From JAYEIA01 sp964472505 (GTDB lineage: Bacteria; Bacteroidota; Bacteroidia; Bacteroidales; JAADGE01): DNA of 64,000 nucleotides. The stretch lies in contig CAYYQW010000004.1 in the NCBI GenBank assembly GCA_964472505.1, positions 33,023 through 97,022 of the forward strand. Reading direction: 5' to 3'. Numbering within the stretch: position 1 is the first letter of the stretch; the number at the start of each line of letters is the position of its first letter. Made by a program: the position numbers and the translations under genes. Below the pieces are notes generated by a model. The model was not told where the DNA came from and searched no databases. It saw nothing but the letters and a program-made list of their open reading frames with translations. Positions 17,868 to 26,137 of the stretch are shown piece by piece.

Positions 17868-19646
17868 TTACTGATTTTTAATCCAATTTACAAGCCCTTT
17901 TTGGTCAATGATTTCTTTTAACTTTTCGGGCAAACTTCCAAAATGAAATTTTTTATCGTTAATTTGTATGTATGATTCATCGAAATTTACCGAAACTTGA
18001 TCGCCCGGCTCGTATGCTTCTACGGCTTCGGGTTGCACTATCAAGAGTAAGCCCTGATTAATGGCCGATCGGTAAAAAATGCGATTGACCGATTTTACAA
18101 TAACGGCTTTTATGCCGATATGCGCCAAGCCCACTGAGGGGTGTTCGCGTGAGCTGCCGGAACCAAAATTATTCCCGGCAAATATAATGTCGCCTTTTTT
18201 GGCTTTTTTGGTGAAATTTTCATCAAAGCCTTCAAATAAATGCGGAATAATTTCTTCGGCATTTGAGCTCATAACTTTGTAGGTCAGATTGCCGGCAAAC
18301 ATCTGGTCGGTATTAAAATTGTCGGCATCGCTGTAATCCCACACACCGTTTTCGGAACGTCTGTTTTCTCCGGCCTCTATTGTAATTTTTTTACTTTGTT
18401 CGGCACCGTAGGGGTATTTGTTGTTTTTTTTGTTTTTTCTCGGGTCGGTAATTTTTCCCGTAAGGGCTGCGTATGCAACGCTTGCCGGTGAAGCCAGATA
18501 AATGGATGCATTTTTATTTCCCATACGGCCCAAAAAGTTCCGATTTGCGGTTGAAATCACATGGTAACCGTCGGCCGGAATTCCCTGTCCGGTTCCCAAG
18601 CATGGGCCGCAGGAAGAAGAAAGTACATTGCCTCCGGCATCCAGTAAAGTTTCAATAATTCCTTCATTGATGGCCTTGATGTATATTTCTTGCGAAGCGG
18701 GTGTGATTAGCAACTGAAAATCGTCTTTAATCTTTTTGCCTTTCAATATTTCGGCGGCTTGTCTTAAATCTTCTATGCGGCCGTTGGTGCAAGTTCCGAT
18801 AAAACCTTGTTGTATTTCGGTGCCTTCTAATTCTGAAATGGCTTTTATATTGTCCACATTGTGTGGTGCAGCTGCAACCGGAAACAATTCATCCAAGTTA
18901 ATTTCAATGGTTTTGGCATAATTCGCATCGGGATCTGCCCATATTCCGTCAATACTTTCTTGTCCGTAGAATTCGGCCAAAATTTCATCTGCCGGAAACA
19001 CGGCATTTTTGGCTCCCATTTCGGATGCCAAGTTAGCCAGTGTCATGCGTTCCGAAATACCGAGACTTTTAACGCCTTCGCCGTGGTATTCAATGGACAT
19101 ATAGTTTGCGCCGGCTGTTCCTATCATGCCTATAATCCACAGTGAAAGGTCTTTGGCATAAACCCCTTCGGGTAATTGGCCTTTGAGCGTAATTTTTAAG
19201 GATTCGGGTACGCGAAACCAAGTCTCTCCGCGTTTCCATAATCCGGCAGCTTCGGTGCGGTCTATTCCTGCCGCCAGCGCATTGAAAGCTCCGGCCGTGC
19301 AGGTGTGGCTGTCGCTTCCGGTTATTATCATTTTAGGTTTGGCGTGATATGACATAATTTGATGACAGATGCCTTTGCCGGCATCATAAAACTTGTCAAT
19401 TCCCTGTTCCTTTACAATATTGCGTACCACTTGATACTGTGTAGCCAAAGCCGCAGTAGTGGGCGGAGCGTTATGATCGAGTACAATCAGGTTTTGTTTC
19501 GGATCGGCAAATTTTTTGCCGTTCATTTTTTTGAATGTGTTGTATATGCTCGATGTATTATCGTGGGTTAAGACAATATCGGGCTTTTTAAAAACGATGG
19601 CGCCGGTTTCTGCACCGAGAATTTTTTCTGCAAATGTATGTCCCAT
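17868..19646 (-). CDS. Single-chain aconitase-superfamily hydro-lyase (LeuC-LeuD-like fusion)
   Basis: 592 residues. Residues 1 to about 420 are the large-subunit part with the 4Fe-4S ligands Cys286 (GTCTNG), Cys346 and Cys349 (SCGPCLG) and the SDSHTCTAGAF motif. Residues about 430-592 are the swivel small-subunit part with FGSGSSREHP. The chain is shorter than AcnA/AcnB (about 750-900) and equals a fused isopropylmalate/homoaconitate dehydratase. Such forms serve as aconitase in some anaerobes, so the substrate (citrate, isopropylmalate or a relative) cannot be fixed from sequence; no leu or citrate-synthase gene is adjacent. It heads the six-gene run. Confidence 0.85.
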   Translation of the reverse strand: MGHTFAEKILGAETGAIVFKKPDIVLTHDNTSSIYNTFKKMNGKKFADPKQNLIVLDHNAPPTTAALATQYQVVRNIVKEQGIDKFYDAGKGICHQIMSYHAKPKMIITGSDSHTCTAGAFNALAAGIDRTEAAGLWKRGETWFRVPESLKITLKGQLPEGVYAKDLSLWIIGMIGTAGANYMSIEYHGEGVKSLGISERMTLANLASEMGAKNAVFPADEILAEFYGQESIDGIWADPDANYAKTIEINLDELFPVAAAPHNVDNIKAISELEGTEIQQGFIGTCTNGRIEDLRQAAEILKGKKIKDDFQLLITPASQEIYIKAINEGIIETLLDAGGNVLSSSCGPCLGTGQGIPADGYHVISTANRNFLGRMGNKNASIYLASPASVAYAALTGKITDPRKNKKNNKYPYGAEQSKKITIEAGENRRSENGVWDYSDADNFNTDQMFAGNLTYKVMSSNAEEIIPHLFEGFDENFTKKAKKGDIIFAGNNFGSGSSREHPSVGLAHIGIKAVIVKSVNRIFYRSAINQGLLLIVQPEAVEAYEPGDQVSVNFDESYIQINDKKFHFGSLPEKLKEIIDQKGLVNWIKNQ

Positions 19647-20014
19647 AATTGAGCGGTTTAATAATTTTTCCCAAAGATATTTATCTTTAGTGAAAAAAGC
19701 ATAAAACTGTGTCGGTTTATCTTTCTTTTTCGGCTTTTAATATGAAATGTCTTTAAATTCGGTCAATTTCCCAATAATCAGGCCGTCTGAAGTTTTGCAG
19801 TATAATTTTTTTTATTCGAAAGTCAGGCAGGTCAAATCGTCCGCTTAAATTGGCGAATGTTTCCAATTGGGCTGGAAGATTGAAGGCTTACAGCATTTTG
19901 CAAGCCGGCCTTAGAACAATCCTCCGGTTCAAATATCGCTCCGAAATTAAGACCGGAAAATATAGTAAGACAATATTAACAACTGTCAAGCTTACTCAGG
20001 CATCAGCAGTTTCC
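19647..20014. other. Gene-free stretch
   Basis: Between the start of the aconitase-family gene and the terminator of kbl. The only open frame (19850-20038, plus) has no ribosome-binding site, unusual composition, and runs into the kbl terminator. I see no repeat or RNA structure here. Confidence 0.5.
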
Positions 20015-20045
20015 AAAAAAAAACCGAGCCTTAATTAAGGCCCGG
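20015..20045 (-). terminator. Terminator of kbl
   Basis: CCGAGCCTTAA and TTAAGGCCCGG form a near-perfect palindrome (20024-20045). On the minus strand it is followed by nine T, 25 bp past the kbl stop codon. Confidence 0.8.
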
Positions 20046-20069
20046 CAAATAAAAGATCTTTGCAGAATA

Positions 20070-21296
20070 TTATTCTCCGTATTTTTCAATGATTTCTTCT
20101 TTTGTTTTTCCGAGAATGTCAAATTCTTTACCAATCTTTACAAAAGCATCAACGGCTTTATCTAAATGCTCTTTGGTATGAGCAGCCGAGAGTTGAATTC
20201 TGATACGTGCCAAACCTTTGGGTACGACCGGATAGTAAAACCCAATGACATAAATACCTTCATTCAATAACTTGGCGGCAAAGTCCTGAGACAGTTTAGC
20301 ATTAAACAGCATCAGAGCTACAATGGCAGAGTCGGATGGTTTGATTACAAAACCGGCATCCGCCATTTTTTGCTTAAAATAATCAGCGTTGCCTATTACT
20401 TTGTCGCGTAGTTCGGTATTGGCCTCCAACATCTCAAAAACGCGGCTTGCAGCGCCGGCTATCACAGGGGTTAGTGAATTGGAGAATAGATATGGGCGTG
20501 AGCGTTGCCGCAACATGTCGATAATTTCTTTTTTCCCGGTTGTGAATCCGCCCATAGCGCCGCCGAGAGCTTTCCCGAGAGTACTTGTGATAATATCCAC
20601 GCGATCCATTACATGATGGTATTCATGCGTGCCTTTTCCGTGTTTGCCTATGAATCCTGAAGCATGGCTGTCGTCCACCATTACGAGAGCATCGTATTTT
20701 TCGGCCAAATCACATATTTCGTTAAGTTTGGCAATGTCACCGTCCATGGAGAATACGCCGTCGGTTACTATGATTCTGAATCGTTGCGCTTGAGCGGTTT
20801 TAAGTTGAGCTTCCAGGTCGCTCATATTGCTGTGTTTGTAGCGGTAGCGTTGGGCTTTGCATAAACGCACACCGTCTATGATTGAGGCGTGGTTTAATTC
20901 ATCCGATATTATCGCATCTTCTTTGGTGAAAAGCGGTTCAAAAATTCCGCCGTTGGCATCAAAGGCTGCTGCATACAGAATGGTATCTTCCATACCGAAA
21001 AAATCAGCGATTTGAGCTTCCAATTTTTTATGTATATCCTGTGTTCCGCAAATAAACCGCACCGAAGACATACCGTATCCGTGGCTGTCCAAAGCTGCTT
21101 TGGCTGCTGTAATAACTTCCGGATCCGAAGAAAGCCCGAGGTAGTTATTGGCACAAAAATTTATTACTTTCGAGCCGTCCTCTAAGCTGATAACGGCATC
21201 TTGCGGCGATGTAATGATGCGTTCTTCTTTATAAAGTCCGCCGTCTTTTATGTTTTGCAATTCTTGTTGCAAATGTTCTTGTAATTTTCCGTACAT
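20070..21296 (-). CDS. kbl: Glycine C-acetyltransferase (2-amino-3-ketobutyrate CoA ligase)
   Basis: 408 residues, a PLP enzyme of the alpha-oxoamine synthase family. It interconverts glycine plus acetyl-CoA and 2-amino-3-ketobutyrate in threonine breakdown. The PLP lysine is in STLGKALGGAMGG, with FCANNYLGLS, VDDSHASGFIG and DELNHASIIDG as further signatures. The length and GKALGGA context favour Kbl over BioF or serine palmitoyltransferase. The usual partner, threonine 3-dehydrogenase, is not adjacent. A -7 box TACTTTTG (minus, 21326-21319) lies 23 bp upstream. Confidence 0.93.
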   Translation of the reverse strand: MYGKLQEHLQQELQNIKDGGLYKEERIITSPQDAVISLEDGSKVINFCANNYLGLSSDPEVITAAKAALDSHGYGMSSVRFICGTQDIHKKLEAQIADFFGMEDTILYAAAFDANGGIFEPLFTKEDAIISDELNHASIIDGVRLCKAQRYRYKHSNMSDLEAQLKTAQAQRFRIIVTDGVFSMDGDIAKLNEICDLAEKYDALVMVDDSHASGFIGKHGKGTHEYHHVMDRVDIITSTLGKALGGAMGGFTTGKKEIIDMLRQRSRPYLFSNSLTPVIAGAASRVFEMLEANTELRDKVIGNADYFKQKMADAGFVIKPSDSAIVALMLFNAKLSQDFAAKLLNEGIYVIGFYYPVVPKGLARIRIQLSAAHTKEHLDKAVDAFVKIGKEFDILGKTKEEIIEKYGE

Positions 21297-21549
21297 AATG
21301 CTGTGTTTTTTGTTTGTTCAAAAGTATTGAAAATCGGTTAAAGCCGAAAAGTAATTTTTATGTTATTCAGCCAAGTGAATGTGAAAATTCCGGTTTTTTA
21401 GAAGCCATCGCTTAATTATGTTTGATCCGATACAAATTTTCTTTTTTAAACAAGTTTTTCGGTATCAGGAATAATACTAATTTTAACTTTTAGGAAGCGC
21501 TGCTGTTTAGTTATCATCCAAACGCCAAGCACTAAGAAAATAAGGTATT

Positions 21550-21927
21550 ATGACAGAAAATGAATTATCCAAAGTAATTGTGAACGCTTGTTATCAGATT
21601 CATGTAAAACTCGGAGCCGGGCTTTTTGAAAGTGTGTATGAAGAAATATTATTTTATGAATTGCGAAAATCCGGTTTAAATGTTGAGCGGCAAAAAGGGA
21701 TTCCGGTTATTTGGGATGAAATAAAAATTGATTTGGGCTTTCGCGCTGACTTGATAGTTGAAAACAAGGTGATTGTTGAGTTGAAATTTGTGGAAGCAAT
21801 AGCTCCGGTACATCAAAAACAATTACAGACTTATCTCAAATTAACGGGTAAGAAACTCGGGTTGCTGATAAACTTCAATGTCCCGCTAATAAGAGACGGA
21901 ATACAACGAATAGTTAATAATTTATAA
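21550..21927 (+). CDS. GxxExxY family protein (PD-(D/E)xK nuclease fold)
   Basis: 125 residues matching the GxxExxY family: the name-giving motif is GLFESVY (Gly24, Glu27, Tyr30). The PD-(D/E)xK active-site layout is intact: Asp67 in FRADLIV, then Glu77 and Lys79 in IVELKF, then the HQKQLQTYL helix. The biochemical role of this family is not established. The gene is flanked by 8-bp-period repeats: a remnant (CGCCAAGCACTAAG) about 15 bp upstream and a large inverted repeat at 21951-22040 downstream. That suggests it belongs to a small mobile or repeat-associated unit. Confidence 0.9.
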   Translation: MTENELSKVIVNACYQIHVKLGAGLFESVYEEILFYELRKSGLNVERQKGIPVIWDEIKIDLGFRADLIVENKVIVELKFVEAIAPVHQKQLQTYLKLTGKKLGLLINFNVPLIRDGIQRIVNNL

Positions 21928-21950
21928 TAGCTTGGCAAAGAAAATAATTG

Positions 21951-22040
21951 CACGCAAAGCCGCAAAGCCGCAAAGAAAAAAGGATTGCACAGACTCTAAG
22001 AATATCTATAAATCCCTTAGCGCCTTAGCGCCTTTGCGTG
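21951..22040. repeat. Octamer-based imperfect inverted repeat next to the GxxExxY gene
   Basis: The left arm (21951-21975) is built of CGCAAAGC octamers. The right arm (22016-22040), read on the opposite strand, is CGCAAAGG followed by CGCTAAGG units. The two 25-nt arms agree at 21 of 25 positions around a 40-nt spacer. A short direct repeat (roughly ACAGACTYTAAGA) occurs in the spacer and just past the right arm. Similar CGCAAAG/CGCTAAG octamers recur in other genomes, to my knowledge often near GxxExxY genes. Confidence 0.75.
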
Positions 22041-22124
22041 AGAAAAAAAATGTACAGACTTTAAGACCCATAAATTATTTTTTTCAAGAATTAAAAGCCT
22101 TTATATTTGTTGAAAACAGGAATT

Positions 22125-23597
22125 ATGGATTATTATGATATAGCGATTATCGGCAGCGGGCCGGCAGGTTTCTCGGCGGCAGTGAGAGCTTTGGATTATC
22201 GCAAGCATGTTTGCATCATTGAAGCCGGAGAAATCGGCGGAGCCGGTATCATGGGCGGAGCATTGGTTTCCAAGACTTTATGGGAGCTCTCTTCCGACTA
22301 TTCCGTTTCTGCTCGGGTGGACAGAGGTTATCGTTCGTCCGGCTTACAAGTGGATTATCGTGAAGTAAGAAAAACTGTGATGCAGGCTGCCAAAGAACGT
22401 CAATACCAAATGTTGTCGCAGATAGAAACTTTTTCAAAACAAAAATCCCAAAACGGCTCTTTGACATTGATAAAAGCCTATGCAAAATTCAAAGACCGAG
22501 AAACATTGGAGTTGCAAATGCCATCGGGTGAAACGCAATTCATTAAAGCACATGATATTGTGGTGGCAACGGGTTCCAAACCGAGGCAATACCCCGGCAT
22601 GCCTGCCGACGGTGATCGTATTGTGGATTCCGACAGTATTTTGAATTTGAAAGCTTTTCCCGAGCGTATGCTAATTATAGGTTCCGGGATTATTGGTTGT
22701 GAATTTGCTACTATTTTTTCAAATTTCAAACAAACCGAAGTGCATCTGTTGGATCGAACCAATCGAGTTATTCCTTTTGAAGATAACGACTTAAGCGATT
22801 TGATTTCGGATAATTTGGAGGAAAACGGCGTACATATTCACCACGAAGCGAATTTACGCAGCATTACAAAAAGGGAGGATTGTTTAGAAATTGTATTGGA
22901 TTATGAAGGCGGCAACAGTAAGGTTTTTGAAGTTGATGTAGCGCTGGTTGCCATAGGCCGAGTACCAAATACCGATAATCTGGCTTTGGAAAATATCGGA
23001 ATGAATTTGGCTAAAAACGGACTGTTTAAAACCAATGATTTTTGCGAGATTAATGAATTGGGACGCTGCAATATATACGCTGCCGGCGACATTACCGGAC
23101 ACGGACAACTCTATAATATTGCCGAACGCCAAGGACGGTACGTGGTTGACAGCCTTTATTCTGAAGCAACCGGACCCATTAGCTATCGGAATATGTCCAC
23201 ACTGATGTTTTTTAAGCCGGAGGTAGCGGCGGTGGGAGAAAATGAGAAACAGCTCAGAGCACGAAAAGTACCGTATCGTGTAGCTTATTATTCCAATGTT
23301 TTGGTAGCTCGTGCCATTGCCATGCGAAATACCAAAGGTTTTGTGAAGATAATTGTCGGGCAGAACGATGAAATACTGGGTATGCGAGCGGCCAGCCCGC
23401 AAGCTTCGGCTTTTATTGTTTCTGTGGCGCATTTGATTGGTGAGAAAGGCGGACTTAAAGAAGTATCTAAAACCATACATCCGCATCCCGGCGTTACTGA
23501 GGGTATTGAAGAATGCCTGCGGATTTTTGAGCGGGCTTCGGTTTTCAAGCAACAAGCATTTCCCGACTATATAAAGTATTATGAGTGGAATCCGTAA
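22125..23597 (+). CDS. Dihydrolipoamide-dehydrogenase-like flavoprotein without redox cysteines
   Basis: 490 residues from the ATG at 22125 (an ATG at 22107 falls on the -7 box TATATTTG, 22102-22109). The FAD-binding motif is IGSGPAG (residues 9-15), the central NAD(P) motif IIGSGIIGCEFA, and the second FAD motif IYAAGDITG. The dimerisation domain ends HPHPGVTEGIEECLR. The redox-active CxxxxC site of lipoamide or mercuric reductases is replaced by GGAGIMGGALVSKT, with no cysteine. That recalls SthA-type transhydrogenases, which also lack the pair. The electron acceptor is therefore unclear. No 2-oxoacid dehydrogenase genes are adjacent. Confidence 0.85.
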   Translation: MDYYDIAIIGSGPAGFSAAVRALDYRKHVCIIEAGEIGGAGIMGGALVSKTLWELSSDYSVSARVDRGYRSSGLQVDYREVRKTVMQAAKERQYQMLSQIETFSKQKSQNGSLTLIKAYAKFKDRETLELQMPSGETQFIKAHDIVVATGSKPRQYPGMPADGDRIVDSDSILNLKAFPERMLIIGSGIIGCEFATIFSNFKQTEVHLLDRTNRVIPFEDNDLSDLISDNLEENGVHIHHEANLRSITKREDCLEIVLDYEGGNSKVFEVDVALVAIGRVPNTDNLALENIGMNLAKNGLFKTNDFCEINELGRCNIYAAGDITGHGQLYNIAERQGRYVVDSLYSEATGPISYRNMSTLMFFKPEVAAVGENEKQLRARKVPYRVAYYSNVLVARAIAMRNTKGFVKIIVGQNDEILGMRAASPQASAFIVSVAHLIGEKGGLKEVSKTIHPHPGVTEGIEECLRIFERASVFKQQAFPDYIKYYEWNP

Positions 23598-23733
23598 TGG
23601 ATTCGGTATTTTTGCACTTAATTGATACCGTATAACGCAAATCGCACGGTTTTTGTAAGTATTTTATTTTTACTTGTCGAATTGACAGATTTTATAATTG
23701 TTTTGCATTTTAATCAGCATATAAGCATTTTTT

Positions 23734-24732
23734 ATGAAAATCAAGGAAACAACTTTCAGAACCGTTCCGCCCGCAGCAGAGTTCCCTTTTAAAATTAATT
23801 ATTCCAAGCGAGCAGCCTTTGTTGGGTCATGCTTTACCGAGCACATAGGCAGACGTATGGAAAGCTTGAAGTTTCCCGTGCGGGTTAATCCTTTCGGCAT
23901 TTTATATAATCCGGTTTCAGTGAAAAATGCCGTTAACCGAATTATTTTGGGGCTTGATTTTACGGAGCAAGACTTGGTATATCATAAGGGCTTATGGCAC
24001 AGTATGATGCATCACGGCGATTATTCTTCACCGGATCAAATACAATGCCTTAAAAAAATAAATGATTCCATTAGAGATGCCGAAGCTTTTCTGCAAAAGG
24101 CTGATGTCTTATTTATTACTTTCGGAACGGCTTGGCTGTACGAATATAAAGCTACCGGCGAGGCCGTCGGAAATTGCCACAAATTACCGGGCGAAGCTTT
24201 TAACAAGCGTTTATTGAATGCCGATGAAATTACTATTGAATTTTATCAGCTGTTGAACGATTTACAAAATTATAATCCGAATTTGGAAGTTGTTTTGTCG
24301 GTGAGCCCCGTGCGCCACCTTAAAGACGGTTTTTATGAAAACACTATAAGTAAAGCTGTTTTATCCGTGGCTATTCACCAAATATCGGAGCGTTTTGAAA
24401 ATGTGCATTATTTCCCTTCTTACGAGTTATTGCAGGATGATTTGAGAGATTATCGTTTTTATGCCGACGACCTGATTCATCCCTCAGGCAAAGCCGTTGA
24501 TTATATTTTTCAATATTTCTCCGATGCCTTTTTCGGACCGACAGTAGAGCAGCGCATGGCTGAGGTTGAACAAATTGTAAAAGCTGCCCGACACAGAATT
24601 ATTCATCCGGGAGTTGAAGAAAATCGACTATTTGCCCAAAATATCTTAAAGAAAATTGAAGCTCAAGCTTCAAAAAATCCTAAATTGGATTTTTCCGCTG
24701 AAGAAAAACATTTTAAAGATTTGTTAGCTTGA
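23734..24732 (+). CDS. GSCFA domain protein
   Basis: 332 residues. The family-defining motif is visible as FVGSCFTEHIGRRM near residue 30, followed by FPVRVNPFGILYNP. Later blocks typical of SGNH-like esterase folds are present: FGTAWLYE, LSVSPVRHLKDG, and DDLIHPSGKAVDYI, which provides a candidate Asp-x-x-His pair. GSCFA proteins are common in Bacteroidota but have no confirmed substrate; an esterase or deacylase role is inferred. It ends at a hairpin convergent with the following gene. Confidence 0.9.
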   Translation: MKIKETTFRTVPPAAEFPFKINYSKRAAFVGSCFTEHIGRRMESLKFPVRVNPFGILYNPVSVKNAVNRIILGLDFTEQDLVYHKGLWHSMMHHGDYSSPDQIQCLKKINDSIRDAEAFLQKADVLFITFGTAWLYEYKATGEAVGNCHKLPGEAFNKRLLNADEITIEFYQLLNDLQNYNPNLEVVLSVSPVRHLKDGFYENTISKAVLSVAIHQISERFENVHYFPSYELLQDDLRDYRFYADDLIHPSGKAVDYIFQYFSDAFFGPTVEQRMAEVEQIVKAARHRIIHPGVEENRLFAQNILKKIEAQASKNPKLDFSAEEKHFKDLLA

Positions 24733-24745
24733 TTAGGGTAAAGAC

Positions 24746-24776
24746 CAAAAAAAAGCTCAAAAATAATTTTGAGCTT
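24746..24776 (-). terminator. Terminator of the small sorting-domain gene
   Basis: AAGCTCAAAA and TTTTGAGCTT form a perfect 10-pair stem with a 4-nt loop. The T-run lies on the minus-strand side. The plus-strand side lacks a T-run, so it mainly serves the gene at 24802-25140. Confidence 0.7.
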
Positions 24777-24801
24777 AATAAAAAACCGAAATCTTTTTTA
24801 T

Positions 24802-25140
24802 TTACTTTATCAGTATTTTTCGCATGTATGTGTGATTGTCTTCAGTTGTTACACGTATAATGTACATACCTTTTTTCCCGTTGGGTAGTTGCACTAAAAT
24901 ATTATATGGAACTTGGGTGTCATTCCGTACGGTTTTTACGGTTTGTCCTATTATATTAAGAACTTCAACACTTGTTACGGTTTTATCGGCATTTACATAA
25001 AATTTCATATCCGTAACCGGGTTTGGATAAATCATAATATTATCCTGTTTTTTTTCGCCGGTTTCTTGCGTGAGGCCTGTTTGCGCTGCAGCTGTTCCGC
25101 AGATTATAATAAAAGCTAAAAAGGTAAAGAGTTGTTTCAT
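24802..25140 (-). CDS. Stand-alone T9SS type A C-terminal sorting domain protein
   Basis: 112 residues: a signal peptide (MKQLFTFLAFIIICGTAAA), a linker of about 13 residues, then essentially only a type IX secretion C-terminal domain (about 36-112). It has the conserved blocks IMIYPNPVTD, VEVLNIIGQTVKT and GMYIIRVTTED, ending with Lys-rich MRKILIK. Normally this domain is fused to a large cargo. Here no cargo remains, so it is either a remnant or a small secreted or surface-anchored protein. It lies next to kdsB. Confidence 0.85.
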   Translation of the reverse strand: MKQLFTFLAFIIICGTAAAQTGLTQETGEKKQDNIMIYPNPVTDMKFYVNADKTVTSVEVLNIIGQTVKTVRNDTQVPYNILVQLPNGKKGMYIIRVTTEDNHTYMRKILIK

Positions 25141-25187
25141 AACTATTCGGTTTTTTCTCGTTTACGACAAACATACAAAAATGTTGC

Positions 25188-25931
25188 CTAAATCACCATA
25201 TTTATTTTTTTTAAATCATTTTTTGTATCAATCGAAAAGTTTTCATATTGCGTAATGCCGCATCGAATTTTGTAAGCGTTTTCTAACCAGCGGTTTTGCT
25301 CCAACTTTTCGGCAAGTTCTAAAGGCGATTGTTTTATTTTAACAATTTCTTTGAGTGTTTCTTTTCTGTATCCGTATAGCCCGATATGTTTATAAAATGT
25401 GTGTTCTTTTAAAAGCTCATTGTTTTTTTTGTCTCTGATATATGGGATGGCTTGCCGGCTGAAATATAATGCATTATTGTCTTTGTCCAATACCACTTTA
25501 GGTTGGTCGGGATCTGTCAGTTCTTGCAAATCACTTATAATTTTCACCTGAGTGGCAATTTTTGTGTCGGGATTCTGAAAAAGAGCTTCCAATTCTTGTA
25601 TTTGACGGGCATCTATAAGCGGTTCATCACCTTGCAGATTAATGATTATATCAAAAGTTTTGCCGGTTTCTTTTTCTGCTTTCTCAAGAGCCTCGCTGCA
25701 TCGGTCGGTTCCGCTTTGGTGTTTTGTACTTGTCATTACCGAACGCCCGGAGAAAGCCCTTACCGCATCTTGTATTCGAGAATCATCAGTCGCTACAAAA
25801 ACCGCATCGAAGGCTTGAGCCGCTCTTTCGTAAACATGTTGTATCATGGGCTTGCCTTTGATGTCGGCAAGCGGTTTGCCGGGAAGCCGAGTCGATGCAT
25901 AACGGGCGGGAATAATAATAAGCGTGTTCAT
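25188..25931 (-). CDS. kdsB: CMP-KDO synthetase (3-deoxy-manno-octulosonate cytidylyltransferase)
   Basis: 247 residues from the ATG at 25931 (MNTLIIIPARYASTRLPGKPL); an ATG 18 bp upstream is an alternative. The enzyme activates KDO with CTP for lipopolysaccharide inner-core synthesis. Signatures are PARYASTRLPGKPLADI, NLQGDEPLI and ALYFSRQAIPYIR with HIGLYGYRKETL. It is cytoplasmic. Its presence shows a KDO-type lipid A core. Confidence 0.95.
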   Translation of the reverse strand: MNTLIIIPARYASTRLPGKPLADIKGKPMIQHVYERAAQAFDAVFVATDDSRIQDAVRAFSGRSVMTSTKHQSGTDRCSEALEKAEKETGKTFDIIINLQGDEPLIDARQIQELEALFQNPDTKIATQVKIISDLQELTDPDQPKVVLDKDNNALYFSRQAIPYIRDKKNNELLKEHTFYKHIGLYGYRKETLKEIVKIKQSPLELAEKLEQNRWLENAYKIRCGITQYENFSIDTKNDLKKINMVI

Positions 25932-26029
25932 TTTCATTCTTTTATTCAATTTTTAAAGTTACAATATTTATCGTTTAAGGATATCAAATTGTTTGACGAA
26001 TGCCTTTTTTGCGGACTTAAAAATCAGAA

Positions 26030-26060
26030 TTGACAATATGCAAAAAAAAATGTAATTTTG
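26030..26060 (+). promoter_or_regulatory. Promoter of the sigma-54 activator-lptE block
   Basis: TTG (26030-26032, within TTGACA), 20 nt, TAATTTTG (26053-26060). Good match to the Bacteroidota consensus, 78 nt before the start codon at 26138. Confidence 0.65.
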
Positions 26061-26137
26061 CGATATCGTCAGCAGCTGATTTGAAACTGCGAAACTAATT
26101 TGATTTTTTTAAAACTAAATTTTCCGTACATAATTCT

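Noticed and set aside
19850..20038. 62-codon plus-strand open frame
   Set aside because: No ribosome-binding site, no recognisable domain, and it ends within the kbl terminator.
22884..23555. 223-codon minus-strand frame inside the flavoprotein gene
   Set aside because: Antisense shadow of a complete, motif-bearing gene.
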